DNA of 33,710 nucleotides from Entomortierella parvispora. Its lineage: Eukaryota > Mortierellomycota > Mortierellomycetes > Mortierellales > Mortierellaceae. A program made the position numbers and the translations under genes. The stretch covers positions 1 through 33,710 of the forward strand of contig CAUYJH010000074.1 in NCBI GenBank assembly GCA_963573315.1, read 5' to 3'. A model generated the notes under the pieces. The model was not told the DNA's origin. It worked only from the letters and a program-made list of their open reading frames with translations, and searched no databases. Positions 1 to 16,026 of this stretch are shown here, in pieces; position 1 is the stretch's first letter, and each line of letters begins with the position of its first letter.

Positions 1-513
1 GAAGGAACTCTTCCGAGATCTCTCTAAAATGCCCAATGCCATGCTTTTCGATTCCCTTGATCAAAAGTTCACGCTCCTTGTCTGTCCACTTTCTAGCCAC
101 CTCTGGCTTGGCGCCCTTGGGTGGTCTGAAATAGCTATTGCAGACCAAACAATGATATTCCAAACAAAGACATCATGAGTTTCCAGTTAGCCCTATGAGA
201 CTACAATTGTGGCTGTGGGTTTCGAGCGCGACTGGAGTAGGACCCTCATAGCTTACTCTTGATTGAGGGTTCCGTCTGAATGGATCATGTTCTTTGTGAT
301 GGGGAACTCATCTCTGACACAGAACTTTAAGCGAATCTCATTGATCCTCTGCTGCCGAGCATCAAACACACGCTCAGGTTTGGATGGCTGGGAATCGTCC
401 TGGCCCACGGCAGACGAGATGTCGTCGACGGCTGGACTGGCATTGGATGAGGGAGGCAGGACCTCGGTTGCTTCCAGGTCCTGCTGCTGTGGAGATGCAG
501 TTGCGGTAGTCAT
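1..513 (-). CDS. SANT/Myb-domain protein, 5' part only
   Basis: The N-terminal 130 residues are visible; the gene runs off the left edge. Exon 1 is 513-257 and exon 2 is 134 to beyond 1, joined by an intron at 256-135 (donor GTAAGC, acceptor AATAG) that keeps the frame. The start is the ATG at 513-511, because the open frame further upstream has no ATG. Residues 1-60 are Ser/Pro/Gln-rich and look disordered. After the splice the protein reads DYFRPPKGAKPEVARKW and then a helix beginning WTDKERELLIKGIEKHGIGH, which is the first helix of a Myb/SANT repeat with its spaced tryptophan. Proteins with such domains act in the nucleus on DNA or chromatin; the exact role cannot be told from this fragment. 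It is transcribed divergently from tafazzin, with 449 nt between the starts. Confidence 0.75.
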
Positions 514-962
514 GCTTTTTGCTACTTCCTGCTGTCTGCCGTTTGAATCTGTTGGCTGCTGTCTGCGTCCTGAAGAAGAAGGAGGGAGGGAAGAAGGAAC
601 CAAACAACAACGACAGGACGTGTCAAGAGCTATACAGTTCAGCAGGGCGTGACTGTTGACGGTTCGGGGTCAACAAAAAAGCGGCCATGCCGCTGCCTGT
701 GTTCTTTGCTTCTCGTTCTTAGTCCTTCCTTCCTCTCCCCTTCCCTTCTCCTCTCCTCTCTTCTCCTCGCTCCCTTCCATTATCCCTCATTCATCCCCAT
801 TGCCAGCACCCCCTCGGCTTCCTTTCCTCGTCCGACATCTTGGAAATCGAAACCTTCCTCTCCCAGACTGAAACTCGTTTGCATGCCTGGCTCCCTTTCT
901 GATCGTGTCAGACATCGCCGCATTCGCTCTCTTGTCCTGTTCATCGCATTCGGAACCTAACC
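514..962. promoter_or_regulatory. Divergent intergenic region between SANT gene and tafazzin
   Basis: The two genes start head to head here. The right half (about 700-830) is a CT-rich tract in the plus orientation, the usual look of fungal core promoters and 5' leaders. A CTTCTTCAG acceptor-like site on the minus strand near 574 could end an intron in the 5' leader of the SANT gene. I see no TATA box. Confidence 0.4.
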
Positions 963-2629
963 ATGGGAGGATTCTGGACCCGATCGACTTCAACCAACTC
1001 AACTACTGCCTCTGTTGGCACTAGTCCTACTGATGACTCAGATTCTGTCTCTGTCAGACCAGCGCCGGTGCCCGTCAAGGCACTTACAACACCTTTTGGT
1101 TCTCAACCGTCTGATCCAACAGAGCATGGAAATCAAACGGGCCCTGACGCCAATGATTCGACTGCGTCGCCTAGAGTGAAGCGCAGCACCCTGCCTCATC
1201 TCCCCTTTGTCCCTTCGCCGGAGGTGAACCCTGATCTGAAGTGCGAGGCGCTTTACGAGGCTGATCCGAGCAGCATTTTACTATCTTATCCTCGATCTAA
1301 TGTTGACCATATCCATGACTTTTACGGTCTTTATAACCCACCAGAGACGACATTCTGGAGTTTGACAAGGTAATTGACCAAAGCCGCATCGTTTCAGCAA
1401 AGTCGCCCACCGCTTGGAGGCTAACATTTCTCGGACTTTGGTCATGAACGCTTTACCAAATAGTACATTGGTGATGTGCGGCGTTGCAGCAGTGAGCAAA
1501 ACCTTCATGACTTTTGGATCATATACCGGAGTGCATAATATGAACCCATTCCTCAAGATCCTTTACGATCCGCATCGAACACGTCCGGTCCTGACAGGTA
1601 TTCATAACAGATCCAACCCTTTTTGTGTGTGATCATCATGCTCAGGTTAATTTTTGTGGCTGCAACTCTAATTTTTTTTTTTTTTTTTTTTTTTTGGACG
1701 ATTAGTGACAAACCATTCTTCAACGTGAGTGTCTTGAAAAAGGAGCCTGTCGTAGCAATGCAAGAATCCTTCTGCTCGGATAAAACATCAAAGACTCAGC
1801 TGGAACTTATCACGTACCCCATCCCTCATTAATAGTGCGGACGATCCCTTGCTGTGGGGTGCCTTGCCTTGGAAGTGCTACTGGACACCGACCAAGACTA
1901 TTCGCTATGCCTTGGGAGCTCAGGAACTGTGCTATCCCAACAAGTAAGGACACTGACCAATGCCTTGTGGTCAAAGACACGAGACAATGATTGCTGTCTT
2001 TTGATCATGCGGCTGACCTCACCTACCTGTTTTCAGACCAGTAGGGGCATTCTTCAGATACGGACAAATTGTTCCAATTATTCGCGGGAACGGCATTTAT
2101 CAGCCCGCCATTGACAAGTCAATCAACTTACTTCGGAGTGGAAAGTGGGTACACATCTTCCCAGAGGGCAAAATCAACCAAACCGACCAACTCATTCGAC
2201 TTAAATGGGGAGTAGGTCGGATACTGATGGAGTACGGAGGCCCTCCAATTGCACAAGGTGGGAAACCTATGGCTGAGGTTGAGATGCCGATTGTGATTCC
2301 GATCTACCACCTGGGCATGGAAGACATTCTGCGGCTTTTCCCCGATAACTCTTCGCCCATCTTTCCCAAACTCGGCATGCCACTCACCATCGTCTTTGGA
2401 GAGCCGATTGAATTTGGATCCTTGATGCAGGAATATAAGGAGGGAAAGATTGATGAGGTCGAGGCCCGTGTCAAAATGACGGAACGTGTATTTGACGCAT
2501 TAGAGGAGTTGAAGCACGTCGCTTTGCGGCTACAAAAGGAACAGGCCGAACTTGCAGAAAAAGAGCGCATTGCAAAGGGTCGATGGTGGTGGATTCAACC
2601 AGTAGGCTGGGGATGGTAAGTCGTCTGTG

Positions 2630-2662
<33 letters not shown>

Positions 2663-2783
2663 TCCGGTAGCGTTTTCACTAAACTACGACTTACTCTTGC
2701 TGTTGTTCTATAGGTGGCGCTCGCCCGATATAGAATTGTACCCTCGGAACAGGGACACGACCGTTCGCATAGAAGAACTCTAG
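963..2783 (+). CDS. TAZ1: Tafazzin (monolysocardiolipin transacylase)
   Basis: Tafazzin remodels cardiolipin in mitochondrial membranes by moving acyl chains between phospholipids and monolysocardiolipin. Exons are 963-1369, 1398-1597, 1706-1724, 1836-1943, 2037-2615 and 2714-2783, summing to 1383 nt or 460 residues. The PlsC-type H-X4-D motif reads NHSSTADDP, with His206 and Asp211. The second block is FPEGK at residues 286-290. The stretch after exon 1 (KVAHRLEANISRTLVMNA) and the segment LPWKCYWTPTKTIRYALGA are typical of tafazzins rather than other acyltransferases. The protein is longer than the yeast (about 380) or human (292) forms; the extra is mainly an N-terminal, low-complexity 90-100 residues. 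The start ATG has a good context (taaccATGG). The His motif sits in a 19-nt exon. An AATAAA lies directly after the stop. Confidence 0.93.
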
Positions 2784-3331
2784 ACCAAATAAAGAAGACG
2801 GTTGAGCATAAAGTCCAAAGTGTCGTGCTTACCTTGCTTGTTTTGCGAAATTAGCTTCCTTGCCGACGGAACCATGCCATGGGCTTTGCACACAGAACGA
2901 GCAAATCGTCTATCTCCAAGGATGCGATGCGAGGACGAACCAATACTAGACTATGTGCTATTTTCTAACACCTCCGTTCTCCTGAATAACGAACTCCTCG
3001 CTGTCTGCCCCCTCTGGACGCAACCTCCCTTCTCCTGCTGATGAACGAGCCCGTCTGTTGCACATGTAGACGATGCTCAGAAAGACTATTTCGAACCTAC
3101 GCGGTGTACTTCCTAGGAGAGATGCGATAAGTGTCTTCTTTCCCTCCTCCTCTTCCTCTTCCTCCACTCTTGTGACAAAATTATAGTAAGACGGCTCCTA
3201 TGCAAGACAACAGAGCTGAAAATAAGGCTCGCCTACTTCCCATACTGAACTCTCCGTCTTTCAACAGGCATGATGCGATGCTACTGGGAGCTGCTTCTTC
3301 GAGATACTCGAAAGTATTGGCCTTTTATTGA
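2784..3331. other. Intergenic stretch, no gene seen
   Basis: An AATAAA at 2788-2793, five bases after the tafazzin stop, is the likely polyadenylation signal. The remainder has short open frames on both strands without recognisable protein features or splice logic. Nothing else is supported. Confidence 0.5.
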
Positions 3332-3338
3332 TATAAAT
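3332..3338 (+). promoter_or_regulatory. TATA-like box upstream of the Kre9-like GPI gene
   Basis: TATAAAT at 3332-3338 (within gatataaatatc) lies about 150 nt before the ATG at 3485. It is followed by a pyrimidine-rich leader from about 3390 to 3480. This is the clearest TATA-like element in front of any gene in the window and fits a strongly expressed wall or surface protein; its use as a promoter is inference. Confidence 0.45.
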
Positions 3339-3484
3339 ATCAGAGTCGGGCACCTGGCGTCTTTAGGCCGGACCTTTCACGACCCCAATCGCTCTTTCCT
3401 CGTTTATATCTCTCCTTCTCACCTTCCTTCTCCCTCTCTTTAACCCGTTTGTCCTGCCTTTCCTCACTGAACTGTACATCCACC

Positions 3485-4174
3485 ATGAAGCTTTCAACTA
3501 CACTCCTCGTCGCAACCACGACATTAGCTGCCTGCGTTCGCGCAGATATGATTCAGGTAAGATGAATGTGATCGAGGAAGCTCAATTACTAGACGGCCGA
3601 ATCCATCCCGTCTTTTTTTTTTTTTTTTTTTTTTACTCATACTGGACACTTTTGAACGCACCACCAGATCAACAATCCAACTGCTGGAACGGTCTGGACG
3701 GCAGGTGTTTCCAACTTTGTAGGTTGGACGGGTAATTGTGCCTCGATGGGGGGGATGGCCAAGAACGTCACTGTGATCCTGAACACGGGTCCTTCGGAGG
3801 CAGTCCGGTATGTGGCCACGTTGGGCACCTTGGACTGTTCAAGCTCTAGTACTCGTACGGACCTGACAGTACCCCTGACGGTCACGTCCGGTACCTACTC
3901 GATCGTAGTCCGCACAGTGCCAGAGTTGAGCTACACAAACATGTTTACGATCAATAACCCCTCCAGTCCCGCTGCGCCCGAGCCCGCTACCCCGACTTCG
4001 CCCACATCATCCGCAGGCAATGGTGGCACATCCTCAGGATCGGGAAGTGGAGGGCCAGCGGCTGGTGGAAGTGCTGGCAAAGTGGCCGGAAGTAGTGGCC
4101 ATCGCGCAAGCTCGGCACAGGCTGCGTGGGTGGGTCTAGCTGGTGTGGCTGCAGTTGCCGCAGTGCTATTCTAA
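3485..4174 (+). CDS. Kre9/Knh1-like GPI-anchored surface protein
   Basis: Two exons, 3485-3556 and 3668-4174, give 192 residues. The first 21 residues are a secretion signal (MKLSTTLLVATTTLAACVRA). A single beta-sandwich domain follows at about 25-117. It opens with INNPTAGTVWTAG and ends with SYTNMFTINNP, the hallmarks of the N-terminal Kre9/Knh1 family found in many fungal Ser/Thr-rich wall proteins. Residues 118-170 are Gly/Ser/Ala/Pro-rich. The last 20 residues are hydrophobic and end in AAVAAVLF with no charged tail, as expected for a GPI signal. The protein should sit in the plasma membrane or wall; a role in beta-glucan assembly is known for Kre9 but cannot be assumed here. The intron at 3557-3667 contains a long T-run. 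Confidence 0.85.
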
Positions 4175-5505
4175 ATTTCTCCCCTTCCCAAGCATGCTCC
4201 CAGCCTCGATCCGCCTTTTTCTTTCTCGCACGCACGTACACAATGTCTTTCACTTTTGCATTCCCGTCTTTCCCTCCTTCCAAGCAAACTCTCGCCTAGC
4301 TGTTAATTTTCATCACAGCCACGTTGCACATCTGCTCATAAACGCCTTAATGGCACGTCCCACTTGTTTAGGAAAAATTCGGACATGAGACATGAAAGCG
4401 GATTGGTGATGATAAAGCTTCGGGAACGTCGAGTCCCGAGATCCCAAGTTGACGTTGTGATCGGCTGTGCTTTCATGTTTGATGATCCAATGGCCAAGAA
4501 TAGCTTTACGTGGTTGTATTTGGTGTGAATGGAGGGGGAGGGAGGCAGGAGGCAGGAGGCAGGAGAAGTAAAAAGGAATCAGCCTACCCCAACTGCCAAG
4601 AAATAGATGGACTGACCTTGGCAGGGTTACTCTGTTTGGGGAAGTGTAATTATCAAAAGGTAACATGTGGGGATGCAAATGAAGAAACGGACAAACAAGA
4701 TTTGTCACTTCAACCGGCACTACAGGCAGAAAAAGATGTAGTGAGAAAGCTCAAAGACCGGTTATTTGCAGGGGAAGGACCGCACACAGACTCACGACTG
4801 ACGTCTTTGCGGTGTCGATCGATTGCAGTAGAATGAGTAGAAAAATGAAGGGAAAGGAGAGGAGGGGGGCAGTTTGTGCACACAATTCAAAGCATTTCAC
4901 ATGACAGAGCTTGCTGGTAGTTTGCTCGAGCGAGAGGTGTCCAGTAAAAGGTCTTTATTGAAAATGCCTGCTAGAGGGTAGCCTGCAAGAGTACCATCTA
5001 CAGCACCGAAGGTGGGTAGGAGAAAAGACCACTCCAAGGAAGGGAAAGAGAAGGCCCGGCGTCTGCCCTTAATGCCCGGAAGAGGGCAAAAGCCCGCAGT
5101 GCGAGAAACACTTATCAGATCACGCACGAACGCGGTGCGCCAGTGAAAATGAAAAGAAAGGGAGAGAGAATCATGCCACCGCAATGACCGCACACAGGCA
5201 CACAGTGATGGTGTGAGGCCATTCGGCGGGGATTGAAGCAGCAGGGAAGAAGTGTTCCTTTTCGATCCCCCCTCTCCCCCACTCCCTCTCCCTTCTCTTC
5301 ATAGATAAAGCAGGCTTGGTTCCCCTCCCTCTCCCCTTCTCCTCTTCCTTCTTTTTTTTTTTTTGTGACAATCACATTCTTCTTCCTCTTCCTCTTCTTT
5401 TTCTTCATTCCAGGGGTGCCTTCCATCTATCGACCTCCCTCCTTCTTTCCCCCCACCTTCTTCGCCTCACTCTCCGTCCTACCCACCTTCGCCCTCTCCT
5501 TTACC
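4175..5505. other. Intergenic and 5' leader of the P450 reductase gene
   Basis: No gene is supported here. A (GGAGGCA)n minisatellite of about 3.5 copies lies at 4541-4565. From about 5265 to 5500 the plus strand is strongly CT-rich with a T-run near 5350, which is the probable promoter/leader of the reductase gene. Open frames in this stretch are low-complexity products of those tracts. Confidence 0.5.
4541..4565. repeat. Short GGAGGCA tandem repeat
   Basis: The heptamer GGAGGCA is repeated head to tail about three and a half times in non-coding sequence. Confidence 0.8.
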
Positions 5506-8312
5506 ATGGCTGACGCTGCCATCGACACCCTTGACATTGCTATCCTCGGCGCTGTCCTTGTGGGATCAGGCATCTACTGGTTCAAAGACAAGCTCCTGGG
5601 ATCATCTGCAAAGTCCTCCTTCACCACAAAACAACCACTCGTGCCAATGCAAAAACCTAATGCCCCCGCCCTCAAGATCAACAAGGTTGTCAAGAAGACC
5701 CGCGACTTTGTGCAAAAGATGAAAGAGACGGTAAGATTCACAAGTTCTAGATTGAACATATTTTATTTTAGCACTTTCTTCATCCAAGCACACACGTACG
5801 CAAAACAGGACCAGGACTGCATGATGAATAGATGAGAAGAACAGGATTGAGTTTAAGAACAGGGATGTTCATGAGGACGAAAAATGAACAGGGAACGATC
5901 CCTGGAATGGCGAAACAGGTGCACCAAAGTAGCAGTACCACAGGCACAAAGACGGGTGACCATCCGATCCGCTCCAGAGACGCAGGCGTGGATCTCCTTA
6001 AAAAGGTGAACCCGAAAAAGAAGGAAAAGAAGGAAGAGCCTCTGATCCGCCCGTTTCACGCACACACATTCTTCGCATCGCCTCTCAAACAGAAACACAC
6101 AGCAGCCGACCCGACCCTTCCTGCACTTTATTTTTTTTTTTACTTTATCTATCTTGATCCCAGGGGGGATGGATCGTGGCCACAGAGCCCTCATTTGAAT
6201 ACCTGCGAGCCTGATCCCCCTCTCTGAATATGTCGTTGATCTACGACTCACCCGTCCCGATCCTTCCCAAATAGGACAAATCCATCATCTTCTTCTATGG
6301 ATCGCAAACGGGAACCGCCGAAGACTATGCCGCTCGCCTTGCCAAAGAAGGTACTCAGCGTTACAACCTCAAGACTATGACCGCCGATTTGGAAGACTAC
6401 GACATGAACCTTCTCGATACCCTACCTGCCGATCACCTCGCCGTCTTTGTCCTCGCCACCTACGGTGAGGGCGAGCCCACTGATAATGCCGTCGAATTTT
6501 GGGAGCACTTGGTTTCGGGAGAGGATGTGCCCGAGTTCTCGGTTGGCGAATATGAAGATGCAGAGAAACCTTTGACCAACCTGCACTTTGTCATGTTTGG
6601 ACTCGGCAACAAGACCTATGAACACTACAACTCTGTCTGCAGACGCGTTGAGGAGAAACTCTGCAATCTCGGTGCTAGTCGCATCGGCGAGCGTGGTGAG
6701 GGTGATGACGACGGCTCGCTTGAGGAGGACTTCTTGAGCTGGAAGGATGACATGTGGAAGTCTGTTTGCGACTTCATGGGCATTGATTTCCTTGCTGGTA
6801 ACTCTGGCCCCCGTCAGGCCACATACAAGATCCAGGAACACACGGACGAGGAAGTCACCGAGATTAAGAAGATCTACCATGGCGAGCACCAAGAACCAAA
6901 GTTCATGCTTGGCTCGTAAGTGTCCTCTTTGACGCTGATTAGCAACAATACTGTGAAATGCTGGCGTGATTGACAATGACTCTGAATCTCACTTCATGTA
7001 ATTCTGCTTGAATAGTCGACCCACCTATGACTCCAAGAACCCCTACTCTGCCCCGATTTCTGTTTCCCGTGAACTCTTCACTGCATCTGCTAATCGTCAC
7101 TGCTTGCACATGGAAGTTGACATCTCTGGATCTGGTATTACTTACCAAGCTGGCGACCACGTTGCTGTCTGGCCCGTCAATGCTGATCAGGAAGTCAACA
7201 AGCTGGCCCTGGTTCTTGGTTTGACTGAGAAACTCGACACTGTCATCACCGTCTCCAACACTGATCCCGCGTCCACCAAGCTGCCTTTCCCTGTACCCAC
7301 AACTTACCGTACCATCCTCCGCAATTATGTTGACATCACTGCTCCTCCTTCGCGCGCATTCATTGGTCAGTTGACGCCCTTTGCCCCCACGGAAGAGGCC
7401 AGCAAGCTCTTCGCCCTCTGGGGTCAGGACAAGGAGGCCTTCAGAATTCACGTTGCCGATGCTCGTCGTAGCTTGGGAACCGTTTTGGAGAAAATCTTGG
7501 GAATTGGCCAGAGTATGGAGATTCCTTTTGATTTGCTTATTGAATCCGTTCCCCGTCTTCAAGCCCGCTACTACTCCATCTCATCCTCTGCCAAGGCTCA
7601 CCCCACGTCAATTCATCTGACTGCCGTTGTTCTTGACTACAAGCCTGCAGTTGCACCCGAGGAGACCGTTTATGGATTGGCTACCAACTTTTTGCATAAC
7701 TGCCACGGACATATCAATCAAATTGGTGGAATCATGCCCAAGTATGAGATTTCCGGACCCAAGGGTGGCCATTTGGTTGGCGAACACGGTGTCAAGGTTC
7801 CTGTTCATGTGCGCCACTCAAACTTCAAGCTGCCCCGCAACTCTGCTTTGCCCATCGTGATGGTTGGACCCGGCACTGGTGTTGCTCCTTTCCGCGGCTT
7901 TATCCAGGATCGTGCTCAAGATGTCAAAAATGGAAAGAAGGTCGGAGCTACTATCCTTTTCTTTGGTTGCCGTCGTGAGGACGAGGATTACCTGTACAAG
8001 GATGAATGGTCCGAGTTGATGAAGGACATTGAAGGTTCCCAGATCATCACTGCGTTATCACGCCAGCCTGGTGTACCCAAGACCTATGTTCAGCATCGCA
8101 TGGATGAGTATAAGGAACTCATTTGGGACTTGATCCACAAACAAGGAGGATACTTTTATGTCTGTGGTGATGCGAAGAACATGGCTCGCGAGGTGAACCA
8201 CAAACTAATTGAGATTGCCATGACTTGCGGAGAAATGACTGAGGAGAAGGCCACAACATATGTCAAGGAATTGCGCGGTCGTGGTCGTTATGAGGAGGAC
8301 GTCTGGTCATAG
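5506..8312 (+). CDS. NCP1: NADPH-cytochrome P450 reductase
   Basis: This ER-anchored diflavin enzyme passes electrons from NADPH through FAD and FMN to cytochromes P450, including those of sterol synthesis. Exons 5506-5730, 6275-6915 and 7016-8312 give 720 residues, the usual size. The N-terminal anchor is at about residues 8-26 (DIAILGAVLVGSGIYWF). The FMN-binding loop is FYGSQTGTAEDYA at 82-94, followed by ATYGEGEPTDNA and GLGNKTYEHYN. The FAD site is RYYSISSS at 473-480. The NADPH pyrophosphate loop is GPGTGVAPFRG at 573-583, and YFYVCGDAKNMAREV lies near the C-terminus. The chain ends EDVWS, with the penultimate Trp that stacks on FAD. Intron 1 is long (5731-6274, 544 nt) and separates the membrane anchor exon from the catalytic exons. 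The start has the context accATGG. Confidence 0.97.
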
Positions 8313-9142
8313 ATCAATCGTGTTTTGTTTATTCCTTCATTTGCCTTTCTGTTCTTTTTGACTTTACCTCGTCTTTACATAGCCCTTTCATCTTGAAAAA
8401 GCACCACATAGAATGAAAACGGTGCATTTGCGTTTCGCCATGATAAAATGATTACAAAAAACGTTCTTGGTTGCACAGCATGAATTCGCTGGGCAGGGGG
8501 AGGGGGAAGGGGCTTTTGGTGAAATGCAAAAAAAAAAAAAAAAAAAAAGGAACTTGAGAGCAGTGGATGATCGTTGTGCCAACTTCCCCTTGCCGTCGCT
8601 CGACTCTTTTATCGTAGTCTACCATTGACCATTGGTGTTTATTTCTTTGTTTTTGCCTCGGTCCCGTAATGCATCGCTGCGGACCCGACACAAACCACAG
8701 GTCGTGCCCACGCCCAAGCCTATCTGACAAATACGTGGTCACTAGGAGGAAAAAATCCTCGCTTGCTTGGGCAGTCATCCCCAAGGCAGTTGATGGTGAA
8801 GAGTGTGCCCGTGACCTCACGCGTCGACAATAAATGTGGAACTTCTTTTTCTTCCCGTCCGCTGGAAGGTGCACCTGTGCTCCCCATCCTTGTGTGCAGC
8901 CATTCATCCCCTTTTTTATGCATTGTGCATGCACCCCCTTTCATATTCTATTGACATGTCGTGTCTTGGACACGGACTTCGTCGCCCTTTGTTTGTTGCT
9001 CGCCTTGGTCCTCAAGGTGTGCCATGACATGTTGGCCTGTGGGCCTTCGGTGTGGTTGTGGTTGTGGTTGGGCGAGAGGGGGAAAAGGAAAGAAAAGCAT
9101 GGCATTGGCATATTTGCATGGCAAAAGACTCTGCGGGAAGTG

Positions 9143-9158
9143 CAACAGCAACAGCAAT

Positions 9159-9205
<47 letters not shown>
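9143..9205. repeat. CAACAG hexanucleotide repeat
   Basis: About ten copies of CAACAG in tandem with one interruption (CAATAG near 9155-9160). It is not in a supported coding frame and lies about 930 nt upstream of the kinase start. Confidence 0.9.
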
Positions 9206-9963
9206 GACTGCATGGGTTACCGTAATATGATGCATGGTTCAGTCGGGCCTTTGTTCCTTTGCAAACACCTCGGCTCAGGCAAGGTGTTTGCCCGTCCCTC
9301 TTTGACAGACAGCATTGCACTTGCACCCCTCTTTTCTCACCATCGACCGTCCTCCCTCCCTTCTCCTCTTCCCTTCTTCTTCCCTCCTTCCTCTTTTTCT
9401 TTTTCTCTCGGCCACCCACATCGTCTCATCTTTTCCTCTCTTGCCAGTCCCTCCTTTTTTTTCTTCTGTAACCTCTCTCTCTCTTTCTTTCTCTCCCTCT
9501 CTCCCTCCTTCTCCTTTCCCTCTCTCACTATCACTCTTCTCTTTCTCTTTCGGTTGCTCTCCCTCTCCACAACTCTTTCTGCTCTGCCCTATTGTCTCCT
9601 GACAAAAGGATCATTTTCGTGATCATACCCAATCCCACCTCTCCCATAACCCTGCAACAGATACCTCTTCCCCTTGTGGGTCGCCAGCAACATTCCGTTT
9701 TTCTTTTGACAAGAATACAAACACACACACACATACACACTTCTTTTTTACTTTTGTAATCAATCCTCGCGACCAGAACAATAACATTGCCCCTGCTCTT
9801 GTTCTCCGTGCGCGTGTTGTGTGCCCATCCAACATCTCTCGCCCTATCTCTTCTTCTCGTCCCCCCGTCCCTTCTCCTCTGTGCATCCCGCAAAGGCACA
9901 CAACACACACATAGTCTACACATTTCATTTTAGCTTTCCCCCTCTCTTCATCCTACCTCATCG

Positions 9964-9966
<3 letters not shown>

Positions 9967-9995
<29 letters not shown>
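9967..9995. repeat. CT dinucleotide repeat in the kinase 5' leader
   Basis: A perfect CT run of about 14 units, about 135 nt before the kinase ATG, inside a longer pyrimidine-rich leader. Confidence 0.9.
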
Positions 9996-9998
<3 letters not shown>

Positions 9999-10130
9999 GC
10001 CTTCTCTCCTCTCCCACCGACTGACAGACCAGCCATCCAACCGATACACCTACACAGACAACGAGGCGACTGGCAACTCTAGACGAAGAAACGTACAGAC
10101 TTCAGCCCACGGAGAGCGAGCAAAAACAGG

Positions 10131-14142
<4,012 letters not shown>

Positions 14143-14333
14143 GTTAAAAAAAGGGGGATGCATTCCTGACTCCAAAACATAAAATCCAGTGTAAAATAAA
14201 AGAAAGAAAGGTTAAAAAACCTCGGGCAATTTATTATTTATTCTCAAAAAATCGCTTTGCCCCGAGATCAGTCTGATTCATGGATCCGTTTTTCATTCAT
14301 CTTTTTTTTTTTCTTTCATCCATCTGATCTCTC

Positions 14334-15994
14334 ATGCCGGCCCCCCAAGGAGACAGAGACGGCTGCGTCCACAAAGACGATTCCCGATCCTCTCCCCGGC
14401 GTGCCGCCCTTGTCCCGCGACTGTCTTCGTCGCTGTCGCCACTCTCGTCGCCAGCGTCGTCCCCCCCTGGCTCTCCGACGACCTTTACCTCGACCTCGAC
14501 GACGTCCATGCACCGCCCACCGCTGACCGTGCTCGCACCCACAGTCACGTCCCCATCCCCACCTTCCACTGTTTCCTCCTTGGCCTCTTTATCTTCCTCC
14601 TCTTCTCTCTCCACTCCTACTACTCTTTCCTCAAACTCGGCCGACAAAGACCTCCACCCACCCTCTTCCGGCCCAACCCCACTCGCCCCTATTGGCTCGC
14701 ACTCTGCCTTCTCTACCCCTACCTTTGCCAACACCACCACCACCACTTACACCACGACAACCCAGTCAGTCGCACACACTGCCATGACTGTTGCCAAACT
14801 GGATCCCGCCTCGACCTTACACCAGAGGCCACTTTCCCCCCCTTCCTCCTCTCCCTCTTCCTCTCCCAAAAGCTTTTCTTCTTCAGACTCGTCCTCTGCA
14901 GGACTGGGCTCACCCAGGGCCGATTCTCCCAAGCTGGAGGCCAAGGAGGAGGAGGAGGCGACTCGGCCTCGTGTCCTTGGGCCAAAGATGAACCCTGTCT
15001 ACAAGGGCGTACGGGCCTTGTTCTGGGCCCTGTACTTCAACCTGGGCGCCTCATTGATTTCCATGACCCAGATTCTGTCCATGCCCCTAGCTATCCTTGC
15101 GCCTGGAGTGTACAAGCGTCATATTAACAGAACCGAAGGTCATTTTGGGGCATTCCTGCTCAAGATGAACCAACTTTTTGCGCCATCAGACTTTGTGTTG
15201 ACTGGAGACTCCAGTATCCGAGGAATCTTGAACAAGGCAAAGACAGAGGAACTCCAGCAAACGGTCCTGGACATGCCAGAGAGAATGATCTTTATTTCCA
15301 ACCACCAGGTACGCGTGTCAATTGGACTTTGGGGCACCTGACAAGAGTTCAATCAACACACACTCGACAGGAATTGGTGTAGGGGATCCCTCAAACATAC
15401 GAGGAACAAAGCTGTTGGAAAACTGGAAAGCATGAAAAGGGGGGTAGGGGGGTGAAGTCGACAGGTGACCAAAAGCAAAGACCACTTGCGAGAACAAGCA
15501 ACGGACGAATAACCGACGAGTTTCGTTGACCATACCTTTGATAGATCTATTCCGACTGGATGTACCTGTGGTGCTTCTCCTACTTTGCAGAGAAACACAG
15601 GGCCCTCAAGATCATCCTCAGGGGCGACCTTACATGGATTCCGGTTTTTGGATGGTAAATTTGGCACAAGGATAGAAATATTCTGGGGCAGAGTGACAGA
15701 GTGACAAACAGGAACATGCCAAGCAAGAAAGAAAAAAAACCCCCCTGGCACGGGCGCACAACATTTTTTTCTTGCATGAGCACGAGCCAAGCTGTGCCTC
15801 TTCCTCGCTTCACTGCTCTTGTGGGACGAACAAAAGGTTGCTCCAGATGAAAGAATGACGACTAACATGTCTGCTTTACAATAATTGTTGGTTGCAATTC
15901 GACCCCTGATCTTACTTTTAGGGTAAGTGATACTTGCATGCATCGGGCAGGGCCCATCTCTGACCAAAACCCTGGATGAAAAAGAAAAGAACTG

Positions 15995-16026
<32 letters not shown>

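Larger units (their letters stand above)
8313..10130. other. Long non-coding stretch before the PX kinase gene
   Basis: About 1.8 kb with no supported gene. The left part is the 3' region of the reductase gene and carries an A-run near 8529-8548. From about 9311 to 9600 and again to 10020 the plus strand is almost continuous CT-rich sequence, which suggests an unusually long promoter/5' leader for the kinase gene. Two simple repeats are listed separately. Open frames here encode only poly-Leu, poly-Cys or Ser/Phe runs forced by the repeats. Confidence 0.55.

Noticed and set aside
4510-4836. Plus-strand frame of 108 codons
   Set aside because: It starts in the GGAGGCA repeat, has no domain, and lacks splice or promoter support.
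5832-6227. Open frames on both strands inside the P450 reductase intron
   Set aside because: No domain or composition of a real protein, and they fall within an intron fixed by the reductase frame.
9143-9205. Possible CRISPR-like array
   Set aside because: A simple hexanucleotide repeat without spacers, in eukaryotic DNA.
8941-9235. Minus-strand frames with poly-Leu or poly-Cys runs
   Set aside because: They are products of the CAACAG repeat read in different frames; no conserved sequence flanks them.
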